In this document: in pieces, positions 1-6,755 of the stretch
Layout of the letters: each line of letters opens with the position of its first letter
Position numbering within the stretch: the first letter of the stretch is position 1
Assembly (NCBI GenBank): GCA_043802345.1
Contig: JAZDLC010000255.1
Coordinates: 1-17,270, forward strand
Direction of reading: 5' to 3'
Length of the DNA stretch: 17,270 nucleotides
DNA from: JAZDLC01 sp043802345
Lineage (GTDB): Bacteria > Planctomycetota > B15-G4 > JADJEK01
The notes under the pieces: generated by a model
Told to the model about the DNA's origin: nothing
The model's input: the letters and a program-made list of their open reading frames with translations, nothing else
The model's database searches: none
Made by a program: the position numbers and the translations under genes

Positions 1-553
1 CCGGCTCGAGCAGGTAGAACTCCTGCATCCCGCCCAGCCGCTGCCGGATCTGCTCGCCCTCGTCCAGTCGGCGGGCGGCATCCATGACGATCTGTTCGGT
101 GCGGAAGTAGCACTGGCGCGGGATCCCTTCCGGCGGGATGCAGCCGTCGTCGAACTCGAACTCCATGCGGGGGATGGAGAAGACATCGAACAGCTCCTCC
201 CGCACTTCGTTGCTGAGGATCTGAGCTCCGGTCTCGAGCGTGAGCACTCCCCGGTCCTCCAGCAGCACCAGCAAGGGGATCGACGAGAAGGGGCCCGGAT
301 GCGCGGTCTCCACCTCGTCCAGCGCCGGTCGGACCTGTTCCGGGGTGGCGACCTGGCCAGTGATCAGGAGGTGGGCAAGCCGCCCGGCGCCAAACACTTC
401 GGCGTCGTGGAGAGTGATTCCCTGAGACGCGAAGAAGACTTGATGTTGGTGCTCTTCCCCCTTGAGACGGAGTAGCCCCTGCTGACCGTTCTGTGAGAGG
501 GTCTGAAAGATGTCCGCGAGGAGCAGATTACTGGTATCACCCTTCAGCGCCAT
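1..553 (-). CDS. DUF4388 (PATAN-type) domain protein, 3' end beyond the window
   Basis: Reading the minus strand from the ATG at 553 gives an open frame of 184 codons that leaves the window at position 1, so the C-terminus is missing. The first ~45 residues (NLLLADIFQTLSQNGQQG, then LRL, VFFASQGI) have the pattern of DUF4388/PATAN domains: a helix ending in a Q-rich turn, a strand pair, then F-x-x-G-I. Family knowledge: such domains occur in signalling proteins of gliding or social bacteria, often with receiver domains or TPRs, and are thought to mediate protein interactions. Residues ~50-150 resemble the helical extension often found behind the domain (LITGQVATPEQV, then an acidic FEFDD stretch). 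It lies 127 nt downstream of the PqqB-like gene on the same strand and could be co-transcribed with it. The exact cellular role is unknown. Confidence 0.8.
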   Translation of the reverse strand, partial: MALKGDTSNLLLADIFQTLSQNGQQGLLRLKGEEHQHQVFFASQGITLHDAEVFGAGRLAHLLITGQVATPEQVRPALDEVETAHPGPFSSIPLLVLLEDRGVLTLETGAQILSNEVREELFDVFSIPRMEFEFDDGCIPPEGIPRQCYFRTEQIVMDAARRLDEGEQIRQRLGGMQEFYLLEP

Positions 554-680
554 CGATCGGTGCCCGGCTCCGCTCGTTGAACGAACTCGTTTTGGTTGCG
601 AACCGCCGGTAGCGATCCGGCCCTGTTCTTATCGGAGACAGCCGGGGGATTCTTGAGCCTCTCCCGGCGGGGTGGGCGGC

Positions 681-1667
681 TCAGAGCCAGTACTCCGAAC
701 CGTCGCTTTCCAGGCGAGCGCCGGCCTGAAGGAGCAGCCTCTGGTACCGTCCGTTCGGATCGAGGGCCGGGCTCCTCGCGGGCAGGTTGGTGAACAGCAC
801 ATGGACCCCTCCGGGCTTTCCCGGGTCCACCAGGCGCAGTACCTCGGTCATGGGGGGGTGGCAGCCGGGAGGGAATCCGGCGGGCGGGGCCTCCCGATCG
901 TCAAAACGAGTGCCGTCCGCCAGCAGGATCCGAACCGGACCGTATCGCTGCTCGATCACTGCCGCGCGCACGGACTCAAGCGAACCGCAGGCAGGCAGGT
1001 AGACGAGGGCCCTCTGGCTCCCCTCGATCCGGTAGCCGAGGAAGGCTCGCTCGTTGTCGATGGGCGAGTGGAAAGGCGTGATCCGCAAGGTCTTACCGAG
1101 TTCCAGCGGCTCGCCGTCAACAGCCTCGTTCACGTGAAGCTGCTCGATCCGCCCGGTCCGCACCAGATCGGGGTCGCTGGTGATCGCCTCCAGCATGGAC
1201 CGGGTCGCCGTGACCTCCAGTACCTGTCCCGGAAGGGTGTTAAAGAGCAGCCGCGTGAGCGCCGGGATGACCTCCGGATTCAGATGGGTCAGGAACAGGT
1301 GGTCGACCGGCGGGCCGATCCGCGCCAGGCCGGGATCTCCCGGGTCGAGGATGGATTCAAGTTGGACGAGGCTCGAGGGAGAGAGATCGATCAGGTAGAG
1401 CGTACCCTCCTGAATGGAACGGACCGCGAGGGCGGCTGGCAGGCGGGGCAGCCCCAGGGCGTCAACCGCTCGTTCCGGGCCGCCGAGACCCGCGGTACCG
1501 AGCACGCTGACCTTGATGGATCCCTCGTCGATGTCGAGCCGGATGCGCATCTCTTCCTGGTGCTCCTCCGTCACACACCCTCCCGCCAGGGCGAGGGAGA
1601 AGACGGCGGCCGCGGAGGTTGCGATCCACTCTCGCCATCCCGTCCTCCCGGCGCGTCTCGCTGTCAT
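681..1667 (-). CDS. PqqB-like metallo-beta-lactamase-fold lipoprotein, metal site degenerate
   Basis: Predicted 328-aa lipoprotein. From the chosen ATG at 1667 the N-terminus has Arg residues, a hydrophobic stretch (about 17-30) and a lipobox-like LAGGC with Cys31. The same frame opens further upstream at GTG 1712 and ATGs 1697 and 1682. I prefer 1667 because it gives a normal-length signal peptide, though no start has a clear ribosome binding site. The body follows the PqqB/MBL order: VLGTAG near 55-60, LFLTHLN near 124-130, RITPFH near 195-200, a LVYLPACGSLE strand near 221-231, LLADGTRFDD near 248-257, and a C-terminal LLQAGARLESDG. In related proteins the LTH motif continues with further His/Asp ligands and the end carries HINxTNP. 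Here these are NPEV and FTNLPARSP, so metal binding is probably lost. No other pqq genes are nearby. A substrate-binding or structural role in the envelope is inference. Confidence 0.75.
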   Translation of the reverse strand: MTARRAGRTGWREWIATSAAAVFSLALAGGCVTEEHQEEMRIRLDIDEGSIKVSVLGTAGLGGPERAVDALGLPRLPAALAVRSIQEGTLYLIDLSPSSLVQLESILDPGDPGLARIGPPVDHLFLTHLNPEVIPALTRLLFNTLPGQVLEVTATRSMLEAITSDPDLVRTGRIEQLHVNEAVDGEPLELGKTLRITPFHSPIDNERAFLGYRIEGSQRALVYLPACGSLESVRAAVIEQRYGPVRILLADGTRFDDREAPPAGFPPGCHPPMTEVLRLVDPGKPGGVHVLFTNLPARSPALDPNGRYQRLLLQAGARLESDGSEYWL

Positions 1668-1727
1668 GCAGTTGTGGCGCATTCCGGATCGAACCATATC
1701 AATCTGTCGCACGTTTTGTGTAGGCTA

Positions 1728-1737
1728 CGACGCGTCG
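1728..1737. promoter_or_regulatory. 10-bp perfect palindrome in the divergent intergenic region
   Basis: CGACGCGTCG lies between the divergently read lipoprotein gene and the response-regulator gene, about 30 nt before the latter's ATG. It is a possible operator for either gene. In GC-rich DNA such short palindromes also occur by chance, and I see no matching second copy or clear -10/-35 boxes beside it. Confidence 0.2.
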
Positions 1738-1765
1738 GCACCACTCCTTCTGGCAGAGAGTCAAT

Positions 1766-3175
1766 ATGGCACCAAACGAGAGCGCAGCCATCGCCTCACA
1801 CTCCCTTGTTCCGAGTGGGAGCGTGGTCCTGATCGAGGATGACGATCCCCTGCGCGAGGCTCTGATGGAGTACCTGGAGGACAAGGGATTCTCCGTGCTC
1901 GGGGCCCGGGACGGGAAGGAAGGGTTGGCGCTGCTCGACTCGGAGACAGTGGTGGTGGTGACCGACCTGAAACTGCCCGGCATGGATGGACTCGATGTCT
2001 TGCGAAGGGTCAAGGAGGTCAATCCCGAAATCCATGTGATCGTGGCAACAGGCCATGGCTCGGTGGACACGGCGGTACAGGCGATGCGGGAGGGAGCGTA
2101 TCACTACGTCACCAAGCCGATCAATCCGACGGTGCTGCTCAAGATGGTCACGGACGTGGCCGAGCGCCGCTCCCTGCGCCAGGAAGTGCGCGCCCTGCGC
2201 GCCCGGCTGGACGAGAAGTACGGTTTCGACCAGATGATCGGCCGCTCCCGGGCCATGCTCGACGTCTTCGATACGATCCGGCACGTGGCGCCGACCCGCG
2301 CCACGGTGCTGGTCACCGGCGACAGCGGCACCGGGAAGGAACTGGTGGCCAGGGCGATTCACCAGGCTTCGACCCGGAAGGACAAGCCTTTCATCGCGTT
2401 CAACTGCGCCGCCCTTCCCGGCACGCTGATCGAGAGCGAGTTGTTTGGCCACGAGAAGGGCGCCTTCACCGGCGCCATGAACCGCCGGCAGGGCCTGTTC
2501 GGCGCGGCCAACGGCGGAACACTCCTGATCGATGAGGTGTCCGAACTCGACATCACGCTACAGGCGAAACTGCTGCGCGTCCTCGAGGAACGCTGCTACA
2601 CGCCGCTCGGCTCGACCAAGGAGATCCGGGTGGATGTGAGGATCGTGGCCGCCTCGAATCAGGATCTGGAGCAGGCCGTGCGTGAACACTCCTTTCGCGA
2701 GGATCTCTACTACCGGCTCAAGGTTGTCTCCATCGAACTCCCGAGGCTGCGGGACCGCAGGGAGGACATCCCGTTGCTGGCCAAGTCGTTCCTCGAGGCG
2801 GCGATCGAGGAACACGGCCTGCGGCAGCTCGGTCTGGATGGGGACGCCATCCGCGTGTTGCAGGGATACGAATGGCCGGGCAATGTGCGTGAGCTGAAGA
2901 ACACCATCGAAAGTGCGGCGGTCCTCTGCCGGGGAGATGTCATTGGCGTCGATTCCCTTCCCCCCTCGGTGGGCGGAGAGCGTCCGGCGTCGCAGACTGA
3001 TGTTCAGCTGTTTCACGTCGGCATGCGGATGGACGAGCTGGAACGGAGCGCGATTCTCGCCACCCTGGAGGAGACGACCGGCAACCGGACCCAGGCGGCG
3101 AAGATGCTCGGCATTTCGTTGCGCACTCTCCAGCGCAAGCTGAAGGAGTACAACCTGCAGGGGGCCGGCAAGTGA
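1766..3175 (+). CDS. NtrC-family sigma-54-dependent response regulator
   Basis: 469-aa transcriptional activator with the full three-domain layout. The receiver domain (about 20-130) has the acidic pocket EDDD (24-27), phosphoacceptor Asp67 in TDLKLPGMDG, Thr95 and Lys117. The AAA+ domain (about 157-390) has Walker A GDSGTGKE (185-192), the sigma-54 contact loop GAFTGA (232-237) and Walker B LLIDE (253-257). A Fis-type helix-turn-helix ends the protein (about 430-465, GNRTQAAKMLGISLRTLQRKL). Nothing essential is missing, so it should be phosphorylated by a histidine kinase and open sigma-54 promoters. No cognate kinase gene adjoins it; the kinase-like protein at 11.7 kb looks dead. The start at 1766 leaves about 17 residues before the receiver and has only a weak AGAGAG ribosome binding site. 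Its stop overlaps the ftsH start by 4 nt. Targets are unknown. Confidence 0.95.
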   Translation: MAPNESAAIASHSLVPSGSVVLIEDDDPLREALMEYLEDKGFSVLGARDGKEGLALLDSETVVVVTDLKLPGMDGLDVLRRVKEVNPEIHVIVATGHGSVDTAVQAMREGAYHYVTKPINPTVLLKMVTDVAERRSLRQEVRALRARLDEKYGFDQMIGRSRAMLDVFDTIRHVAPTRATVLVTGDSGTGKELVARAIHQASTRKDKPFIAFNCAALPGTLIESELFGHEKGAFTGAMNRRQGLFGAANGGTLLIDEVSELDITLQAKLLRVLEERCYTPLGSTKEIRVDVRIVAASNQDLEQAVREHSFREDLYYRLKVVSIELPRLRDRREDIPLLAKSFLEAAIEEHGLRQLGLDGDAIRVLQGYEWPGNVRELKNTIESAAVLCRGDVIGVDSLPPSVGGERPASQTDVQLFHVGMRMDELERSAILATLEETTGNRTQAAKMLGISLRTLQRKLKEYNLQGAGK

Positions 3176-5127
3176 GCGGTCCAATCGGTCCGGGAGGAGG
3201 ACCACAAGTTCCTCCGCCAAAGCGGCGCATCCCCCTCCCGCTGCTGTTTCTGCTGATCATGGGCGGTTTCCTGCTGCTTCTGAACAGCATTGGCAGCCCG
3301 AACGAGCCGGAGATCGACTTCAACCAGTTTCTGGCGATGGTCGATTCGGGAGTGGTGAAGCGGGCCGACCTGGAATCAAACCGCATCGGCATCCGCTTCA
3401 AGGAACCGGTCGAGATTTCCGGGCTGGACGCGGAGAACGCGGGCGATGTGAAAGATGCGAAGAAGGTGGAACAAGCCTTCGTCCGCTATCCGCAGGCCGT
3501 TGAGGGTCAGGCGAAGATCCAGGATCTGCTGACGAAGAAGGAAGTCAGTTTCCGCTATGTGACCGACAGCCCGCTCACGAGCATGCTGCTGGCCTGGGTC
3601 TTCCCGCTGCTGATCATTGTCGTCATCTGGATCTTCCTGATGCGGTCCATGGGCCGCACCCAATCAGTCTTCTCCTTCGGGAAGTCAGGGGCGAAGGTTG
3701 TTCCGGAAAACGACGTGGACACGACCTTCGCGGACGTGGCCGGCGTGGAGGAGGCGAAGACCGAACTGCAGGAAATCGTCGACTACCTGAAGCATCCCTC
3801 CCGCTACATCTCGCTCGGCGGCAAGATCCCGAAGGGCGTGCTGTTGATCGGTCCTCCGGGCTGCGGCAAGACCCTGATCGCCCGGGCCATGGCGGGAGAG
3901 GCGGGAGTGCCGTTCTTTTCCATCAGTGGATCCGACTTCGTCGAGATGTTCGTGGGGGTGGGAGCCTCGCGGGTGCGGGATCTGTTCCAGCAGGCCAAGG
4001 CGAAGGCGCCGTGCATCGTGTTCATCGACGAGCTGGATGCGGTGGGACGCCTGCGTGGCGCGGGCATCGGCGGAGGCCACGACGAGCGGGAACAGACCTT
4101 GAATCAGTTGCTGGTGGAGATGGACGGCTTCGATACGAACAAGGGGACGATCATCCTGGCGGCGACCAACCGTCCTGATGTGCTCGATCCGGCGCTGATG
4201 CGGCCCGGGCGCTTTGATCGGAGAGTCGTGATCGACCAGGCCGACCAGAAGGGTCGGCGGGCCATCCTGGCGGTTCATGCCAGAGGCAAGCCGCTGGCGA
4301 GCGAGGCCGATCTGGACGAGGTGGCCAGGCAAACCCCCGGCTTCTCCGGCGCGGATCTGGAGAACATCCTGAACGAGGCCGCGCTGCTGGCGGCGAGACG
4401 CGAGAAGACCGTCATCGAGCGGGTCGACCTGGTCGAGGCGGTCGAGAGGGTCATGACCGGACCCGAGCGAAGGTCGCGGGTGATCAGCGAACGGGAGAAG
4501 CTGATCTTGTCGTACCACGAGATGGGGCATGCGCTGGTCGCGACCTTTTCCCGCTTCTCCGACGAGGTGCACAAGGTGTCGATCATCCCCCGGGGGCATG
4601 CGGCGCTTGGCTACACCCTGATGCTCCCGGATGAGGATCGCTACATCGTCCTGAAGGAGGAGTTGCTCGACCGGATCACCGGTCTTCTGGGCGGGCGAGC
4701 CGCCGAGTGGGTCGTGTTCGGCACGATCTCCACCGGCGCCGCGGACGATCTGGAGAAGGCGTCCGACCTCGCGCGAAGGATGGTGCTGAAGTTCGCCATG
4801 CGGGACGAAACCGGGCCGGTGTCGTACGGCCGTCCAGAGAGGGAAGTCTTCCTGGGCCGGGACTTCTCCTACGAGAAGAACTTCAGCGAGAAGACGGCCC
4901 AGGAGATCGACGCAGCGGTCCGCGAGGTCCTGTCGGGGTGCATGGAATCCGCGAGGCAGGTTCTAATGCGGAATCGTGCCATTCTCGATCGCCTGGCGGA
5001 GCTGGTGCGGGAGCTGGAAGTGGTGGAGGGAAGCCAGATTCGGGAAATCGTGCAGGAAATGGACTGTCTTTCGGAGGAGGAGCGGAGCGCGGTTCGGAAT
5101 CCGGTGACCCTGGCCGATCTGGCCTGA
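3172..5127 (+). CDS. ftsH: ATP-dependent zinc metalloprotease FtsH
   Basis: 651 aa, normal length for FtsH, the inner-membrane AAA+ protease that extracts and degrades unstable membrane and regulatory proteins. Visible in order: Pro/Gly-rich N-terminus, first membrane helix (about 21-40), periplasmic domain (about 45-135), second helix (about 138-157), Walker A GPPGCGKT (227-234), pore loop MFVGVG (259-264), Walker B IVFIDELDA (282-290), second region of homology MRPGRFDR (343-350), zinc motif HEMGH (449-453, more often HEAGH) and the third-ligand region ADDLEKA with Asp526. All catalytic residues are present. Translation starts at a GTG inside the end of the response-regulator gene (GTGA overlap), indicating translational coupling to it. 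A hairpin terminator follows the stop by about 10 nt. Confidence 0.97.
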   Translation: MSGPIGPGGGPQVPPPKRRIPLPLLFLLIMGGFLLLLNSIGSPNEPEIDFNQFLAMVDSGVVKRADLESNRIGIRFKEPVEISGLDAENAGDVKDAKKVEQAFVRYPQAVEGQAKIQDLLTKKEVSFRYVTDSPLTSMLLAWVFPLLIIVVIWIFLMRSMGRTQSVFSFGKSGAKVVPENDVDTTFADVAGVEEAKTELQEIVDYLKHPSRYISLGGKIPKGVLLIGPPGCGKTLIARAMAGEAGVPFFSISGSDFVEMFVGVGASRVRDLFQQAKAKAPCIVFIDELDAVGRLRGAGIGGGHDEREQTLNQLLVEMDGFDTNKGTIILAATNRPDVLDPALMRPGRFDRRVVIDQADQKGRRAILAVHARGKPLASEADLDEVARQTPGFSGADLENILNEAALLAARREKTVIERVDLVEAVERVMTGPERRSRVISEREKLILSYHEMGHALVATFSRFSDEVHKVSIIPRGHAALGYTLMLPDEDRYIVLKEELLDRITGLLGGRAAEWVVFGTISTGAADDLEKASDLARRMVLKFAMRDETGPVSYGRPEREVFLGRDFSYEKNFSEKTAQEIDAAVREVLSGCMESARQVLMRNRAILDRLAELVRELEVVEGSQIREIVQEMDCLSEEERSAVRNPVTLADLA

Positions 5128-5137
5128 AACAGACCCC

Positions 5138-5165
5138 GGGAAGCCGGCATTCTTGCCGGATTCCC
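5138..5165 (+). terminator. Hairpin terminator after ftsH
   Basis: CCGGCA-TTCT-TGCCGG forms a perfect 6-bp stem. It extends outward, past one G-A mismatch, by GGGAA/TTCCC, giving about 11 base pairs. The hairpin begins 10 nt after the ftsH stop. The T tract behind it is weak (TACCCGGTTTT), so it may be an imperfect rho-independent terminator. Confidence 0.6.
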
Positions 5166-5453
5166 TACCCGGTTTTCCACAAGATTCAACAATTCTTCCA
5201 CAACTTCGGTACACTTCCCGGGCTACTCTTACAACGACTCCGGCCGGAGCGTGCCTCGTCTGGCCCGTAACCGGTTGGGACGGAACTCCTTAGTGCACAA
5301 CAACCGTGTGACTTGTGGGTTTTCGGTGCTAGTGGAAGCCCGGTTGCGGAGGACCGCAGCCCCTGGCTATTGATCGCTGGATCCGGGTCCTGCTGAGGCA
5401 CTGGCCTTTCGTGCCGGCCCGGGCTCCTGACAATGAGTTGGAGAGATGTGGCG
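5166..5453. other. Intergenic region between ftsH terminator and small unknown gene
   Basis: About 290 nt with no convincing gene. Two DnaA-box-like 9-mers lie at 5173-5181 (TTTTCCACA) and 5194-5202 (TCTTCCACA), 21 nt apart. Short hairpins are possible at 5345-5358 (TGCGG-AGGA-CCGCA) and 5397-5415 (GGCAC/GTGCC). A weak promoter candidate is TTGCGG (5344-5349), an 18-nt spacer and TATTGA (5368-5373), upstream of the next gene. A long frame on the minus strand across this area looks like an antisense shadow. Confidence 0.4.
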
Positions 5454-5897
5454 ATGAAAGCAAGGAACGATGGTGTCTCGGGTGAGTTCCATCTCCGCGG
5501 ACAGAACAGCCGCCTGGCTCCGCTGCGGATCCGCTGGACTGCCAATGAGTCGCTCTACTACGGGGGGGAGCTTCATGTGCTGGGCGGGCCGAATGGACTC
5601 TGCTCCCGGTTCGAGGGTAGACTGCGCGATCGAAGCTGGCTCAAGAGCAATCCGGACAAGGTGGCCGGCGGAAGGCCGTTCACCGAGAGCTACTTCGCCA
5701 CCGTCGCTGTGCTGATGGCGTTCTCCGAGGCGGAACGTCTCGTCATGGAATGCGTGGAGTCGCCGGTGCCGATGACGAGCACCATGGTCCAGAGGCCGGC
5801 GGGAGCCTACTCCGACATCGAGAACTTCGATCGGATCGACGCGAGACGGGAATCGGCGCCGAGCGATTCGGCAATTCGCAAGATGACGGGGAGCTGA
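5454..5897 (+). CDS. Hypothetical protein, unknown family
   Basis: 147 aa, not recognised. The frame also has an ATG at 5433, but the ATG at 5454 has GGAGAG 8 nt upstream, so I chose it. Third codon positions are strongly G/C, as in the neighbouring genes, which supports real coding over the long antisense frame. The protein has no signal peptide or membrane helix. It has a hydrophobic/Gly segment around LYYGGELHVLGGPNGL (about 35-50), a helical stretch near TVAVLMAFSEAERLVMECVE (about 83-102), and a polar C-terminus. It is soluble and probably cytoplasmic. It converges on the DDAH-family gene with only 11 nt between stops. Function cannot be assigned from sequence. Confidence 0.6.
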   Translation: MKARNDGVSGEFHLRGQNSRLAPLRIRWTANESLYYGGELHVLGGPNGLCSRFEGRLRDRSWLKSNPDKVAGGRPFTESYFATVAVLMAFSEAERLVMECVESPVPMTSTMVQRPAGAYSDIENFDRIDARRESAPSDSAIRKMTGS

Positions 5898-5908
5898 AGC
5901 CCGCTTCG

Positions 5909-6691
5909 CTACCAGAGCAGGGAAAGACAAGTCAGGGATCCGTCCACCTTCCGCAGTTCCGAGAGATCGATTTCAGTAACATCGAACCCCGCCTCGTGCA
6001 GAAGTCTGGCGGTCTCGGGCGCCCCGGCAGCGATCAGGATGCGCCGCTCGCCCGGCAGGCGGAGCGCGTTCGCCGCGAACGCCTCTTCATCCGGAATCCG
6101 GATCTTCTTGAAGCCGTGCAGCGCGTCCTCGATTCCGCACCGCTCACCGCAGATCAGGATCCGGTCGGTCAGGGCAGTGACCAGCGACTTCAGGTGCAGG
6201 GCGCCTCGAATGTGAGCCGACCGGACCGAGTAGCCGAGCCCTCCGGCCAGCTCCTCGAGCTGGCGGATGCCGGCGGTGTTCGTCCGGCTCGACCTGCCCA
6301 CCAGCACTTCCTTGCCAGCGACCAGTACGTCCCCTCCATCGAGCTTCCCCGGCGGTCTGATCTCGTGCAGCTGAAAGAAATCCTCCAGTGCCTGCCGCAC
6401 CGAGGGCATCTCACCACGCCTCGAGGGGGCTCCCGGACGGGTGAGGAGAGCGCAGCCGTTCAGGATCACGGCCATGTCTTCCACGAAGCAGCAGTCGGGG
6501 TAGCGGGAGTCTGCGGGAAGGACGCGCACTTCCAGACCGACGTCCTGGAGCAGCCGGGAGTACCTCTCGTGCTGCAGCCTCGCCAGAACCGGATCGAGCG
6601 GGTGGGGCGGCGCCTCCCGGGCCAGGCCCTTCGCGACCGAGTCCGGAACGGCGCGTACCAGAGCGTGCCGGAGCGTCGAGTCTTTTTCCAT
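5909..6691 (-). CDS. Dimethylarginine dimethylaminohydrolase (DDAH) family protein
   Basis: 260 aa, a usual length for DDAH, which hydrolyses N-omega-methylated arginines to citrulline and methylamines within the amidinotransferase/arginine-deiminase superfamily. Landmarks match the family order: CCFVEDMAV (67-75) with substrate-binding Glu71/Asp72, LDGGDVLVAGKEVLVGRSSRTN (117-138, the family's GGD and G-x-S-x-R-T-N block), catalytic His166 in ALHLKS, and catalytic Cys255 in KVDGSLTCLS near the C-terminus. All catalytic residues are present. No signal peptide, so cytoplasmic. Related enzymes with other guanidino substrates share these motifs, so the exact substrate is not certain. It starts 64 nt downstream of the end of the GT-C-like membrane protein gene on the same strand and may be co-transcribed with it, although a functional link is not obvious. 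Confidence 0.88.
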   Translation of the reverse strand: MEKDSTLRHALVRAVPDSVAKGLAREAPPHPLDPVLARLQHERYSRLLQDVGLEVRVLPADSRYPDCCFVEDMAVILNGCALLTRPGAPSRRGEMPSVRQALEDFFQLHEIRPPGKLDGGDVLVAGKEVLVGRSSRTNTAGIRQLEELAGGLGYSVRSAHIRGALHLKSLVTALTDRILICGERCGIEDALHGFKKIRIPDEEAFAANALRLPGERRILIAAGAPETARLLHEAGFDVTEIDLSELRKVDGSLTCLSLLW

Positions 6692-6755
6692 TCACCATAC
6701 TCTCATCAGGCAGGCCGCCCAGGAGCTGGGCAACGCCAGCGTCTTCGACGGCCTC

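Noticed and set aside
1738..1766. Possible sigma-54 promoter near TGGCAG before the NtrC-type gene
   Set aside because: The downstream GC (-12) element is missing at the required spacing; no convincing sigma-54 site was found by eye anywhere in the window.
672..1832. Long plus-strand open frame
   Set aside because: It is antisense to the PqqB-like lipoprotein, which has recognisable fold motifs; the plus frame has a low-complexity Arg/Gly-rich composition typical of a GC-rich shadow.
3685..4599. Long minus-strand open frame opposite ftsH
   Set aside because: Antisense shadow of a well-identified FtsH; His/Arg/Asp-rich with no domain.
5367..5930. 187-codon minus-strand frame over the small unknown gene
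   Set aside because: Composition resembles a shadow, and the plus frame has both a ribosome binding site and better codon usage. This is a judgement, not proof.
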